Source: Paenibacillus sp. Root444D2
GTDB taxonomy: Bacteria; Bacillota; Bacilli; Paenibacillales; NBRC-103111
Length of the DNA: 64,000 nucleotides
Direction: 5' to 3'
NCBI RefSeq assembly: GCF_001426375.1
Contig: NZ_LMEO01000034.1
Coordinates: 542,827-606,826 of the forward strand
Made by a program: the position numbers and the translations under genes
Shown: positions 9,073 through 17,937 of the stretch, piece by piece
Layout: each line of letters begins with the position of its first letter
Numbering within the stretch: position 1 is the stretch's first letter
Notes under the pieces: model-generated
The model's database searches: none
The model's input: only the letters and a program-made list of their open reading frames with translations
Told to the model about the DNA's origin: nothing

Positions 9073-9960
9073 ATGATGAAGAAGCTTACTGTATTTACAC
9101 CGACTTATAATAGAGCATATTGTCTTCACGTTTGTTACGAGAGTCTGAAGCGGCAAACATCCAGAGATTTCATTTGGTTAATTATAGATGATGGCTCTAC
9201 GGACGATACGGGGGAATTGATAGCGAACTGGATGGCAGAGAATGAAATCGAAATCCGTTATCATCGGCAGGACAATCAAGGTATGCATGGAGCTCATAAT
9301 ACGGCTTACAAGCTAATTGATACAGAGTTGAATGTATGTATTGACTCTGACGACTATATGCCGGATGGCGCTGTGGAACAAATAAACTCCTTTTGGGAGA
9401 TGCACGGTAGCGAAGATGTGAGTGGCATCATCGGTCTTGATGCTTTTACAGATGGCCGCATTGTCGGCTCAAGGCTGCCAGAAGATCTCAAGAGTTCCAC
9501 ACTTTTTGAGTTGTATAGTAAACATCGTGTGACCGGTGATAAGAAGCTGGTTTATCGAACGGCATTAACCAGACAGTATCCTTATCCTATTTTCGAAAAT
9601 GAAAAGTATGTTGGTTTAGCTTATAAGTACTACATGCTGGACCAGCAGTATGAAATGCTGCTCATGAATGAAGTGCTTTGCTGCGTGGAATATTTACCGG
9701 ATGGTTCCTCGATGAACATGCTTAAACAATACCGCAAGAATCCGAACGGCTTTGCCTTTTACCGTAAGGAGCTTATGAAACTGCCCTTTGCCAGCTTACT
9801 CTTTAAATTCAGGCAATCGATCCACTATGTGTCCAGCAGCATGACATCTGGTAATCGAAGGTTTATGCGGGAAACACCTGCCAAAATCATTACTCTTTTC
9901 GCAATTCCACTTGGGGTCATGCTTTATTGGTATGTGAATAGGAAAACAAGAATCTCTTAG
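9073..9960 (+). CDS. Family 2 glycosyltransferase
   Basis: 295 residues with a GT-A domain: FTPTYNRAYCL at the N-terminus, IDDGSTDDTGELI near residue 37 and the metal-binding CIDSDDYMPDG near residue 90. A C-terminal hydrophobic segment (FAIPLGVMLYWYV) may tether it to the membrane. ATG 9073 follows the TGA of the previous gene directly and uses the overlapping GAGGTGA as ribosome binding site. It is the third assembly transferase of the operon. Confidence 0.9.
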   Translation: MMKKLTVFTPTYNRAYCLHVCYESLKRQTSRDFIWLIIDDGSTDDTGELIANWMAENEIEIRYHRQDNQGMHGAHNTAYKLIDTELNVCIDSDDYMPDGAVEQINSFWEMHGSEDVSGIIGLDAFTDGRIVGSRLPEDLKSSTLFELYSKHRVTGDKKLVYRTALTRQYPYPIFENEKYVGLAYKYYMLDQQYEMLLMNEVLCCVEYLPDGSSMNMLKQYRKNPNGFAFYRKELMKLPFASLLFKFRQSIHYVSSSMTSGNRRFMRETPAKIITLFAIPLGVMLYWYVNRKTRIS

Positions 9961-9981
9961 GTGCTCGAAAGGAAATCAACT

Positions 9982-11055
9982 ATGGCCATAATATGGGTTA
10001 ATCTGGTTGTCGTTTATATCGCATCGTTCTTCTCTAGGTATTTGGCCACACCAGTGACAATCGGCCCTGGTCCTCTCTCGTTTAGGCATAATAAATGGAT
10101 GGCTGCCATAGTGATGGCAACATTCGTAATAATAGCGGGACTTCGCAAAAACATAGGCGATACCTTCTTTTACATGCATGCTTACAGGGTAAGTGATTTT
10201 ACTTGGGAAGAAATTAAGGCTGATAAGGATATTGGCTTCGGTATCCTGCAAAAGATATTGAAATCTTTCACCGAGGATCCGCAGTTGTTAATTTTTTTAA
10301 CGGCGCTCGTGACCAATGTTCTTATCGTCTATGTGTTATACAAGTATTCTAAATTGTTTGAAATGAGCATCTATCTATACATAACATCCGGACTTTACAT
10401 TGTCTCAATGAACGGAGTCAGGCAATTTTTGGCTTCTGCCATTGTATTCGCCGCTACCAAATATTTATTTGCAGGAAGTTGGCAGAAGTATTTCCTCGTG
10501 GTTGCCTTTGCCTCGACATTTCATGGGAGTGCCCTTATTCTTATTCCCATTTATTTCATTGTGAGAAGGAAGGCGTGGACGTCCTCCACTTTCATTCTCC
10601 TGTTTATGGCCGTTGTGTTGATTTTGGGATACAACGTACTCTCTGATGTTCTATTCGCAGCTATCGCGGATACGCATTATAGCGAGTATAAGGAATTCCA
10701 AGAAGGCGGAGCTAATATTATTAGGGTAGCTATTGGGGCCGTTCCTCTGGTATTTGCTTATTTGGGTAGAAATAAACTAAGGGAGATATTTCCCCAGGGT
10801 GACTACGTAGTAAACATGTCGTTATTGAATTTTATTATCATGGCCGTTGCAACGCAAAATTGGATTTTCGCCAGATTTACGATCTATTTTGGTTTATACA
10901 ATGTCATCCTCATGTCATGGGTCATCAGCTTATTTGTGAAAAGGCAACAGAAATTCATGTATTATGCAATATTGTTTTTTTATTTGATTTATTTTTACTA
11001 TGAGAACGTGGTTACTTTACACGTCATTTATCGAAGTGATTACTTGAAATTCTAA
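9982..11055 (+). CDS. epsG: EpsG-like polysaccharide polymerase
   Basis: 357 residues with about ten hydrophobic segments, matching EpsG-family Wzy-type polymerases. Family-typical stretches include IIAGLRKNIGDTFFYMHAY (EpsG proteins carry R.xxGTDY..Y here), a NGVRQFLASAI motif near residue 150 and FHGSALILIP near 190. ATG 9982 is chosen because AAAGGAAA lies 7 bases upstream; GTG 9961 is in frame but abuts the previous stop without its own site. It would polymerise flipped repeat units outside the membrane. No flippase gene is seen in the operon. Confidence 0.85.
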   Translation: MAIIWVNLVVVYIASFFSRYLATPVTIGPGPLSFRHNKWMAAIVMATFVIIAGLRKNIGDTFFYMHAYRVSDFTWEEIKADKDIGFGILQKILKSFTEDPQLLIFLTALVTNVLIVYVLYKYSKLFEMSIYLYITSGLYIVSMNGVRQFLASAIVFAATKYLFAGSWQKYFLVVAFASTFHGSALILIPIYFIVRRKAWTSSTFILLFMAVVLILGYNVLSDVLFAAIADTHYSEYKEFQEGGANIIRVAIGAVPLVFAYLGRNKLREIFPQGDYVVNMSLLNFIIMAVATQNWIFARFTIYFGLYNVILMSWVISLFVKRQQKFMYYAILFFYLIYFYYENVVTLHVIYRSDYLKF

Positions 11056-11079
11056 CCAACAGACAGGGGGGTTCAAATC

Positions 11080-12126
11080 ATGGCAATCCTCGTAACGGGT
11101 GGAGCCGGTTATATCGGAAGTCATACTTGCGTGGAGTTATTGAAAACCGGGTATGAGATTGTAGTTGTTGATAATCTGGCCAACAGCAGCTCGGAATCGT
11201 TAAGACGTGTTAGAGAAATAACGGGTAAAAACTTCAATTTTTATCAGACAGATCTGTTAAATCGGGAGGATTTGGAGATCGTCTTTAAGCAAAATAGGAT
11301 TGAAGCTGTGATTCATTTCGCGGGGTTCAAATCCGTAGGCGAATCGGTTCGTTTTCCACTCCGCTATTACCATAATAATATCACGGGGACACTTGTGCTT
11401 TGCGAGATCATGCAGGATTACGGGGTAAAAAGAATCGTTTTCAGTTCGTCAGCTACTGTATATGGAATGTCGGAACACGTACCGATTTCGGAGAAGGCTC
11501 CACTTGGTGCAACGAACGCCTATGGACGAACGAAGCTAATGATTGAAGAAATCTTGCAGGATATGTACGTTTCCGATCCGTTATGGAGCATCGCGATCTT
11601 GCGCTATTTTAACCCTATTGGTGCCCATAGCTCTGGAAGAATTGGCGAGGACCCGAACGGCATTCCGAATAATTTGATGCCCTTTATCACACAGGTGGCG
11701 GTAGGGAGTTTAAAAGAATTACAGATTTATGGGAATGACTACCAAACCTTGGATGGCACCGGTGTAAGGGATTATATCCATGTAGTGGATCTAGGAAGAG
11801 GGCATTTGAAGGCGCTGGAGAAGGTCATGGCAACTACAGGTGCGGAAGCTTACAACCTTGGAACAGGACGGGGACACAGCGTTGTAGAAATGGTTACAGC
11901 TTTCGAAAAAGTAACCGGCAGGCACATTCCGTATAAGATGACGGACCGAAGACCTGGGGACATCGGGATTTGCTTTTCAGACCCGACAAAGGCTGAACGG
12001 GATTTGGGATGGATCGCCGAAAAAGGCATTGATGAGATGTGTCAGGATGCCTGGCGATGGCAATCCAATAATCCGCATGGTTACCAAGAAGAGGATAATA
12101 TCCTGGTTGAATCAAGCATTTCATGA
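11080..12126 (+). CDS. galE: UDP-glucose 4-epimerase
   Basis: 348 residues, an extended SDR enzyme with NAD motif TGGAGYIGSHTCVELL, catalytic SSSATVYG and YGRTK (YxxxK), and the C-terminal GTGRGHSVVEM stretch. It interconverts UDP-glucose and UDP-galactose, using the GalU product from the same operon. The start is ATG 11080 behind ACAGGGGGG. Confidence 0.95.
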   Translation: MAILVTGGAGYIGSHTCVELLKTGYEIVVVDNLANSSSESLRRVREITGKNFNFYQTDLLNREDLEIVFKQNRIEAVIHFAGFKSVGESVRFPLRYYHNNITGTLVLCEIMQDYGVKRIVFSSSATVYGMSEHVPISEKAPLGATNAYGRTKLMIEEILQDMYVSDPLWSIAILRYFNPIGAHSSGRIGEDPNGIPNNLMPFITQVAVGSLKELQIYGNDYQTLDGTGVRDYIHVVDLGRGHLKALEKVMATTGAEAYNLGTGRGHSVVEMVTAFEKVTGRHIPYKMTDRRPGDIGICFSDPTKAERDLGWIAEKGIDEMCQDAWRWQSNNPHGYQEEDNILVESSIS

Positions 12127-12192
12127 CTTGCATGCATAAGAGACAAATAATTAGTTTAATAACCAGCCCAGAACAGTAGGAGTAGATCATTC

Positions 12193-12798
12193 ATGAAGCG
12201 ATTTTGTGACCTGTTCGTATCCATTCCATTATTCATACTATTTCTTCCAATTATCGGGATTGTGGCTATAATGGTTAGGTTAAAGTTGGGAACTCCCGTC
12301 ATATTTATGCAGCAAAGACCGGGGTTACACGGGAAACCTATTCACATTTATAAATTTCGGACGATGACGGAGGCTAGGGATCAAGAAGGAAACTTATTGC
12401 CTGATTCCATCAGATTAACTCAATTTGGCATGGTTCTTAGAAAATATAGCCTAGATGAATTACTGCAATTGGTGAACGTCATTCAGGGAGACTTGAGTTT
12501 AGTGGGACCAAGACCTCTGTTGATGGATTATTTGCCTTTGTACACGGAAGAACAAGCTAAACGCCATCTTGTGCGCCCGGGGATTACGGGATGGGCTCAA
12601 GTCAATGGCAGGAATGCAATCTCCTGGGAAGATAAGTTTAAATTGGATGTCTGGTACGTGGAAAACCAAAACATACCCCTCGATTTTAAGATTTTAGCTT
12701 TAACTTTTATTAAAGTGTTGAAACCGCAAGGGATTCAAAATGCTAATCATGCAACAATGCCTATATTCGAAGGGAGTATGAAAAATGTTGAACAGTAA
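12193..12798 (+). CDS. epsL: Initiating sugar-phosphate transferase, EpsL/PglC type
   Basis: 201 residues, the short single-helix form of polyprenyl-phosphate glycosyl-1-phosphate transferases. It has an N-terminal membrane segment (LFVSIPLFILFLPIIGIVAI), a QQRPGLHGKPIHIYKFRTM block, LDELLQLVNVIQGDLSLVG then PRPL, and RPGITGWAQVNGRN. It transfers a sugar-1-phosphate (often a di-N-acetylbacillosamine type) to undecaprenyl phosphate, starting unit assembly. ATG 12193 follows AGTAGGAG. Confidence 0.92.
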   Translation: MKRFCDLFVSIPLFILFLPIIGIVAIMVRLKLGTPVIFMQQRPGLHGKPIHIYKFRTMTEARDQEGNLLPDSIRLTQFGMVLRKYSLDELLQLVNVIQGDLSLVGPRPLLMDYLPLYTEEQAKRHLVRPGITGWAQVNGRNAISWEDKFKLDVWYVENQNIPLDFKILALTFIKVLKPQGIQNANHATMPIFEGSMKNVEQ

Positions 12799-13774
12799 GA
12801 TGAATATTTTATTTACTAGTTCAGGCAGGAGAGTATCGTTATTGCAGCAATTTAGGAAAGTGTTTGTTCAACATAACATTAACGGGAGTATAGTAACCGC
12901 AGATCTAAAACAAACAGCTTCCACTGCTTTTTTTAGCGATAAGCATTTTATTGTACCGCGAGTAACTGATCCCAATTTCATATCAGAATTGCTTCGAATA
13001 TGTCAAAAGGAACAAATTGATATCATCATACCGCTTATTGATACGGAACTGGTTGTTATTTCGGAGAATCGACATGTTTTTGAAGAAATAGGAGTTAAAT
13101 TATTAGTCTCAAGTAAGGAATTGAACGAAATCGCATGCGATAAAAACATAGCTTATAAGTTTTTCCTAGATAGAAATATACCTACTCCGAAAGTATATAG
13201 CGACGATGAAATTGATAATAAACAGTACAAATTTCCTTTATTAATTAAGCCACTCAACGGAAGTTCAAGTGTAGGGGTTACGAAAATAAATAATGAAAAA
13301 GAATTGTTCTTTTTTAAGGATTACATTCCCAATGCCATGGTTCAGGAATTTGTTACGGGTACAGAGTATACGGTTGATGTAATGGTTGACTTTAACGGAA
13401 ATATTAGAACAGTAGTTCCGAGATTACGCATAGAAACTAGAGCGGGAGAAGTCAGTAAAGGGGTTACCAAGAAAGATAATGACATCATTAATGCCGTAAA
13501 ACAAGTTGTCAAATTTTTACCTGGACCAGTTGGATGTATTACCTTGCAATGCTTTAAAAAAGAAAATGGAGAGATAACTTTTATTGAAATTAATCCTCGT
13601 TTTGGCGGAGGAATCCCTCTTTCAATTGAAGCGGGAGCAAATTTTCCATTGTGGGTCCTCCAAATGTGCAGTGGAGAAACCTTTTCAGAAGAGGATTATA
13701 ATTGGCACGAAAATCTAACGATGCTTAGATATGATGAGGCAGTTTTTACGGAGAGTATCCAACATGACCGTTAA
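12785..13774 (+). CDS. ATP-grasp ligase in the eps operon
   Basis: 329 residues. The N-terminal ILFTSSGRRVSLL and the central FPLLIKPLNGSSSVGVTK (ATP-binding Lys), with a late EITFIEINPRFGGGIPLS (metal-binding E and N), define an ATP-grasp carboxylate-amine ligase of the carbamoyl-phosphate-synthase-like group. Such enzymes join a carboxylate to an amine with ATP. It overlaps the sugar transferase by 14 bp and the HAD gene by 11 bp, and lies near a sugar aminotransferase. N-acylation of an amino sugar by an amino acid or similar acid is a reasonable guess. Start ATG 12785 (GGGAG upstream). Confidence 0.8.
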   Translation: MLNSKMNILFTSSGRRVSLLQQFRKVFVQHNINGSIVTADLKQTASTAFFSDKHFIVPRVTDPNFISELLRICQKEQIDIIIPLIDTELVVISENRHVFEEIGVKLLVSSKELNEIACDKNIAYKFFLDRNIPTPKVYSDDEIDNKQYKFPLLIKPLNGSSSVGVTKINNEKELFFFKDYIPNAMVQEFVTGTEYTVDVMVDFNGNIRTVVPRLRIETRAGEVSKGVTKKDNDIINAVKQVVKFLPGPVGCITLQCFKKENGEITFIEINPRFGGGIPLSIEAGANFPLWVLQMCSGETFSEEDYNWHENLTMLRYDEAVFTESIQHDR

Positions 13775-14456
13775 TGCGTTGGTTTTCGATATGGACGATA
13801 CTTTATATGAAGAAAAGGATTATGTGAGAAGCGGCTTTAAAGCAATTGATCGCTGGATAAACAGAGAGTTCAATATCACGGGTTTTTATGAAACAGCATT
13901 GGATTTATTTTTCTCAGGAGAAACAAAGTTTATTTTCAATAAAACGCTCGTGAGACTAAATATTACTTATGATGATACATTGATTAAGAACCTGGTAGAT
14001 CATTATCGATCCCATGAACCAGATATTCATTTATTAGAGGATGCCAAGTGGATTCTTGAAAATTTAAGGGATACTGTCAAAATTGGGTTAATCTCTGATG
14101 GATACTTAGTTGCTCAGGAAAAGAAAGTCAATGCGCTAAAGCTCCATGAGAAATTTCACTCAGTTATTCTTACGGATAGATTGGGCAGAGAGTATTGGAA
14201 ACCGAGTCATATTCCTTACGAGCAAGCAAGCCGGGAATTACAGCTTCCGCATGATCAGTGCGTTTATATCGGTGATAATATAAAAAAAGATTTTTTAGCT
14301 GCTAAGAGACTTGGGTGGACAACTATCCAAATAGATCGTAAAGATGGGTTATATTCGGGGATTTCAGCTGAACACGATTATAAAGCTCATTTTACAATCG
14401 ATAGTTTGAAAGATTTATCGGATTTACCCAATCTAAAGCATATGTTTGCCTATTAG
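13764..14456 (+). CDS. HAD-superfamily hydrolase
   Basis: 230 residues from ATG 13764 (GGAGAG 8 bases upstream); the longer in-frame extension to 13731 lies inside the ATP-grasp gene. Motif I is FDMDDTLY, motif II LISDG, motif III the Lys in YWKPSH, and motif IV CVYIGDNIKKDF, all intact. The fold class resembles YjjG/NagD-like phosphatases. Tight overlap with the ATP-grasp gene suggests they act on the same phosphorylated or nucleotide-linked intermediate. The substrate is unknown. Confidence 0.85.
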   Translation: MTVNALVFDMDDTLYEEKDYVRSGFKAIDRWINREFNITGFYETALDLFFSGETKFIFNKTLVRLNITYDDTLIKNLVDHYRSHEPDIHLLEDAKWILENLRDTVKIGLISDGYLVAQEKKVNALKLHEKFHSVILTDRLGREYWKPSHIPYEQASRELQLPHDQCVYIGDNIKKDFLAAKRLGWTTIQIDRKDGLYSGISAEHDYKAHFTIDSLKDLSDLPNLKHMFAY

Positions 14457-14512
14457 TGCTGAATAGTTTTTTTTATTTTTAATAACCTTTAGAAAGGCAG
14501 TGGAATTGTCAA

Positions 14513-15682
14513 ATGACTACGCATAACAAAAGAATTTACCTTTCCCCTCCACACATGAGCGGGAATGAAATGATGTATATCCAGAATGCTTTTGATACAA
14601 ATTGGATCGCTCCTCTAGGTCCTCATGTGGATGCATTTGAGAAAGAGCTTGCTTCTTATGTCGGGACAAATGCAGCAGCAGCAGTCAGTTCAGGGACCGC
14701 GGCAATTCATTTGGCTTTGCAGCTAATAGGTGTAAAGGAAGGAGACACAGTTTTCTGTTCAAGTCTTACTTTTGTGGCCAGTGCTAATCCGATTGTTTAT
14801 TGTGGAGCGAGGCCGATATTTATTGATTCTGAGCCTGAGACATGGAACATGTCTCCTGGGGCGTTGGAAGCCGCGCTGCAAGATGCTGCTCTAGAGGGGA
14901 AATTGCCTAAAGCCATTATTGTTGTTAATCTCTATGGTCAAAGTGCAAAAATGGACGAAATTATGTCATTATGTGAATCCTTTGATGTCCCCGTCATTGA
15001 GGACGCAGCGGAATCGCTCGGATCGATTTATAAAGGAAGAGCAAGTGGGTCATTCGGTAAGTATGGCGTATATTCATTCAATGGGAATAAGATTATATCT
15101 ACTTCAGGCGGGGGAATGCTGGTTTCCGATGATGTAGAGGGATTAAAGCAAGCGCGTTTCTTAGCTACGCAAGCACGGGATCAAGCTATACATTATCAAC
15201 ATAGTCAATTGGGATTTAATTATCGAATGAGCAATGTATTGGCTGGGATCGGAAGAGCTCAGTTAGAGGTTTTGGAAGAAAGAGTAAATGCCAGAAGAAC
15301 GATTTTTAAACGGTATTATAGAGAGTTATCTCATGTACTAGGTATTCGTTTTATGCCAGAGTTGAATAATACTCGTTCAAATCGTTGGCTTACGGCTTTG
15401 ACGTTAGAGGAAAATGAAGCTGGGATATCTACCCATGTATTGTTAGAAGCCTTGGCGGAAGAGAGTATCGAAGCCCGACCTGTTTGGAAGCCGCTGCATA
15501 TGCAGCCTCTTTACGAAGGGGCTAGATATTATCCCCATAGTGACATCGAGAATGTTTCCGAACAATTATTTAAAACTGGGATATGCCTTCCATCTGGATC
15601 GAATATGACCGAAGATGATCAGTTAAGGGTTATCGAGTGTATCAAGAGGTGCTTGATCAAGGATCGAAGTATTAGCGCTTAA
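14513..15682 (+). CDS. epsN: DegT/DnrJ/EryC1/StrS PLP-dependent sugar aminotransferase, EpsN-like
   Basis: 389 residues. The PLP-lysine segment is YSFNGNKIISTSGGGM (Lys near residue 188), and the N-terminal SPPHMSGNEMMYIQNAFDTN plus the VIEDAAESLGS motif are typical of UDP-4-keto sugar aminotransferases (EpsN, PglE). With the EpsC-type 4,6-dehydratase it would give UDP-4-amino-4,6-dideoxy-GlcNAc. In B. subtilis EpsM then acetylates this amine; no EpsM homologue is found here. Confidence 0.92.
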   Translation: MTTHNKRIYLSPPHMSGNEMMYIQNAFDTNWIAPLGPHVDAFEKELASYVGTNAAAAVSSGTAAIHLALQLIGVKEGDTVFCSSLTFVASANPIVYCGARPIFIDSEPETWNMSPGALEAALQDAALEGKLPKAIIVVNLYGQSAKMDEIMSLCESFDVPVIEDAAESLGSIYKGRASGSFGKYGVYSFNGNKIISTSGGGMLVSDDVEGLKQARFLATQARDQAIHYQHSQLGFNYRMSNVLAGIGRAQLEVLEERVNARRTIFKRYYRELSHVLGIRFMPELNNTRSNRWLTALTLEENEAGISTHVLLEALAEESIEARPVWKPLHMQPLYEGARYYPHSDIENVSEQLFKTGICLPSGSNMTEDDQLRVIECIKRCLIKDRSISA

Positions 15683-15726
15683 TACTCACTTAAGGTTATA
15701 GATCTATTAAAGGGAGTGGTTATTAT

Positions 15727-16812
15727 ATGATAAGACCATTAACATCTTTTCGCTTTATAGCAGCTTTAATGGTGTTTTTATATCATGTTGGTATATGGAA
15801 AGCCTATCAGACAGGATATATTGGGGTTTCATTTTTTTTCATTCTATCTGGCTTTATTCTATGTATTAATTATCGAGAAAAGTTGGGCAAGTTAGATTTT
15901 CATCAGATCAAAACCTTTTACATAGCTAGGTTCGCAAAGATATACCCTACTCATTTATTAACCTTTTTGTTAGCAGTACCTTTTTATTTTTTAATCCCAC
16001 TTAAACATTCAACTATTCTGTATGTACTACAAGCATTTACAAATATTTTACTAGTGCACAGCTTTCTTCCAGTGGGTAACTTTTCTTTTAATGGTCCTTC
16101 GTGGAGTATATCAGACGAATTCTTTTTTTATGCTATTTTTCCCTTTATGATAATACTTATAATAAAATATTTTGGGAGTGGGCGAAAAAAAATACTATCC
16201 ATATGCTTTTTGTGGCTGATTATGCTGGTAGTAGCTATTCTATTTTCTTACAATAAAAGTGATGCGATAAATAATTGGTTATTTTTTGTTTTTCCAGTAA
16301 CTCGAGCTTTTGATTTTTTGGTTGGTATTACTTTAGGGTTATTATTTTTAGAAATTAAAGAAATAATAAATTTGAAATTCACAAAATTAACCTTTACTAT
16401 TTTGGAAATATCATCCATCATTCTGCTGTTGTTAAGTATTTATTTTTCGACCAGTTTGATTCAAAACCTTAGATATGATTTATTCTTTACTCCATTTCTG
16501 AGTTTGCTTATCTTTACTTTTGCGTTTCAAAAAGGAATTATATCAGATTTACTATCAAATAAAATATTTGTTTATTTAGGTGAAATAAGCTTCTCATTTT
16601 ATATGATTCATAACTTGGTATTATCGTATACTTACTGGAGTTTATTAGAATTGAGTATTACACCGCTTACCATAACGGGGTGTTTCATAGTCACCATTGC
16701 GTTGAGTTCGATCTTGTACCATTTTTATGAGGAGCCATTGAGGAAGAAAATAAGATACTCGCAAGAGAAATCGAATTTAAAGATGTCAAAGATAGTTGTC
16801 CAAAGAGGATGA
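15727..16812 (+). CDS. Acyltransferase family 3 membrane protein
   Basis: 361 residues, about ten transmembrane segments, visibly AT-rich compared with the start of the operon. SFRFIAALMVFLYHVG carries the family's conserved His, GVSFFFILSGFIL and a NGPSWSISDEFFFYAIFP motif follow. It probably O-acetylates the exopolysaccharide at the membrane. It starts at ATG 15727 after AAAGGGAG and is the last gene of the eps operon; a second, partial relative lies at the left edge of the window. Confidence 0.9.
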   Translation: MIRPLTSFRFIAALMVFLYHVGIWKAYQTGYIGVSFFFILSGFILCINYREKLGKLDFHQIKTFYIARFAKIYPTHLLTFLLAVPFYFLIPLKHSTILYVLQAFTNILLVHSFLPVGNFSFNGPSWSISDEFFFYAIFPFMIILIIKYFGSGRKKILSICFLWLIMLVVAILFSYNKSDAINNWLFFVFPVTRAFDFLVGITLGLLFLEIKEIINLKFTKLTFTILEISSIILLLLSIYFSTSLIQNLRYDLFFTPFLSLLIFTFAFQKGIISDLLSNKIFVYLGEISFSFYMIHNLVLSYTYWSLLELSITPLTITGCFIVTIALSSILYHFYEEPLRKKIRYSQEKSNLKMSKIVVQRG

Positions 16813-16877
16813 GTAAAACAATTCTTTCATCTGCTAGTAAAGGCAATCTTTAGAGAATATAGTATTATTAGCTTGTT

Positions 16878-16893
16878 GTTCTTTATTAAGAAC
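16878..16893. promoter_or_regulatory. SinR-type operator upstream of the glmS remnant
   Basis: GTTCTTTATTAAGAAC, an inverted repeat differing from the eps box only in the centre, lies 21 bp before the ATG of the truncated glmS gene. It should control the glmS remnant, sinR paralogue and vanZ-like gene together. Confidence 0.7.
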
Positions 16894-16914
16894 ACGCTGA
16901 AGGAGGAACGGATC

Positions 16915-17061
16915 ATGTGTGGAATTGTCGGTTATATTGGAAATCAGGAGGCGAAGGATATGGTGATCCCTTTACAATTAATCGCTTATTATTCAGCGGT
17001 ATATCGAGGTTGTGATGTTGACAAAACAAGAAATCTACCCAAAAGTGTCACTGTGGAGTGA
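16915..17061 (+). pseudogene. glmS: Internally deleted glucosamine-6-phosphate synthase (mini-GlmS)
   Basis: A 48-codon frame at ATG 16915 behind AAGGAGGAACG encodes MCGIVGYIGNQEAKDM, the exact GlmS N-terminus including nucleophile Cys2. It continues directly with VIPLQLIAYYSAVYRGCDVD and ends RNLPKSVTVE, the GlmS C-terminus (usually PRNLAKSVTVE). About 550 internal codons have been removed in frame, so it cannot be an active aminotransferase. The Shine-Dalgarno, start and stop are intact, and TGA overlaps the ATG of the SinR paralogue. Translation may be kept for coupling, or it may simply be decaying. Confidence 0.8.
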
Positions 17062-17411
17062 TGATAACGATGATCGGTCAAAACATTTCAAGTATACGTA
17101 AGCAAAGGGGGTATACGTTGTCCGAGCTTTCAGAGCGGACCGGTATTTCCAAGTCCTATTTAAGTAACATAGAAAGAAATCTCAAACAGAACCCTTCCAT
17201 TCATGTCATGGAGAAAATAGCTTTGGTTCTAAAAGTAGACTTGAAAACGCTATTAAAAATTGCCGCTGATGTGGAAACAAGCCAACAGCTGGATCAAGAG
17301 TGGATGGATTTTATTTCTGATTTGAAGCAGTCAGGCATTGATAAGGAACGGATTCATGAATTTAAAATTTTGATTGAGTTTATGAAGTGGAACAATGAGA
17401 AAATTAAGTAG
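17061..17411 (+). CDS. SinR paralogue (XRE-type repressor)
   Basis: About 113-116 residues. The N-terminal helix-turn-helix reads IGQNISSIRKQRGYTLSELS then ERTGISKSYLSNIERNLKQN, near-identical in layout to SinR, and the C-terminal LDQEWMDFISDLKQSGIDKE matches the SinR/SinI interaction hook but ends in a divergent, longer FKILIEFMKWNNEKIK. ATG 17061 overlaps the mini-GlmS stop; ATG 17070 (GTGGAG 11 bases upstream) is an equally good start and matches the SinR N-terminus (MIGQ). It could be a SlrR-like partner or a second repressor. It overlaps the vanZ-like gene by 17 bp. Confidence 0.85.
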   Translation: MITMIGQNISSIRKQRGYTLSELSERTGISKSYLSNIERNLKQNPSIHVMEKIALVLKVDLKTLLKIAADVETSQQLDQEWMDFISDLKQSGIDKERIHEFKILIEFMKWNNEKIK

Positions 17412-17802
17412 GATGAAGCCGTTATTCTGGTGGAGTCTACTAATTGTTTTCGTAGGAGCCATATTTCTTTTCACTGCACTTCAGACCTTTACAGGCGAGC
17501 ATACGAAAGAGCAAATCCAGCAGATAACAGGTATGAATGAACATAATGCCTATATTACTAATGCGATTATTCGCAAATCTGCCCATGTCCTTATGTTTGG
17601 CTTGCTCAGTATCTTTTTCTATATCGTGATTCGAAGGCAATCGATCTGGTTCGCTTGGGTTTGCACGACTTTGATGGCCGTAGTAGATGAATGGCATCAG
17701 TCATACGTACCGGGGAGGTCCGCATTAGTCCAGGATGTGCTGTTGGATTCACTAGCAGCGCTGATATTTCTTAGAATTATCGTTTATATAAGAACACGAT
17801 AA
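17395..17802 (+). CDS. VanZ-like membrane protein
   Basis: 135 residues with four hydrophobic segments. IRKSAHVLMFGLLSIFFYI and the diagnostic DEWHQSYVPGRSALVQDVLL place it in the VanZ-like family, which includes the teicoplanin-resistance accessory protein and many small proteins of unknown function in Bacillota. ATG 17395 (GTGG upstream) overlaps the SinR paralogue; ATG 17413 is an alternative. Co-transcription with a biofilm regulator suggests an envelope function linked to matrix production, but this is only context. Confidence 0.85.
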   Translation: MRKLSRMKPLFWWSLLIVFVGAIFLFTALQTFTGEHTKEQIQQITGMNEHNAYITNAIIRKSAHVLMFGLLSIFFYIVIRRQSIWFAWVCTTLMAVVDEWHQSYVPGRSALVQDVLLDSLAALIFLRIIVYIRTR

Positions 17803-17821
17803 AATAGTGAGATTACTCAAA

Positions 17822-17842
17822 ATAGCCCCTTTTTGGGGCTAT
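17822..17842 (+). terminator. Hairpin after the vanZ-like gene
   Basis: ATAGCCCC and GGGGCTAT pair across TTTTT. Only a weak T-rich stretch follows (TTGTTCTTTAT), so termination may be partial. The sinR operator begins 4 bp downstream. Confidence 0.5.
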
Positions 17843-17845
17843 ATT

Positions 17846-17894
17846 GTTCTTTATATGAAACAAATTTGTTCGTTGGAAGAAATTCTGATATAAT
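17846..17894 (+). promoter_or_regulatory. sinR promoter with SinR-type operator
   Basis: GTTCTTTATATGAAAC (17846-17861) is followed by a possible -35 TTGTTC (17866-17871) and a consensus -10 TATAAT (17889-17894), 17 bp apart. The operator abuts the -35 box, suggesting autoregulation of sinR. Confidence 0.6.
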
Positions 17895-17937
17895 AACATC
17901 AAGAGCAACATTACTCCATTATAAGGGAAGATCCGAA

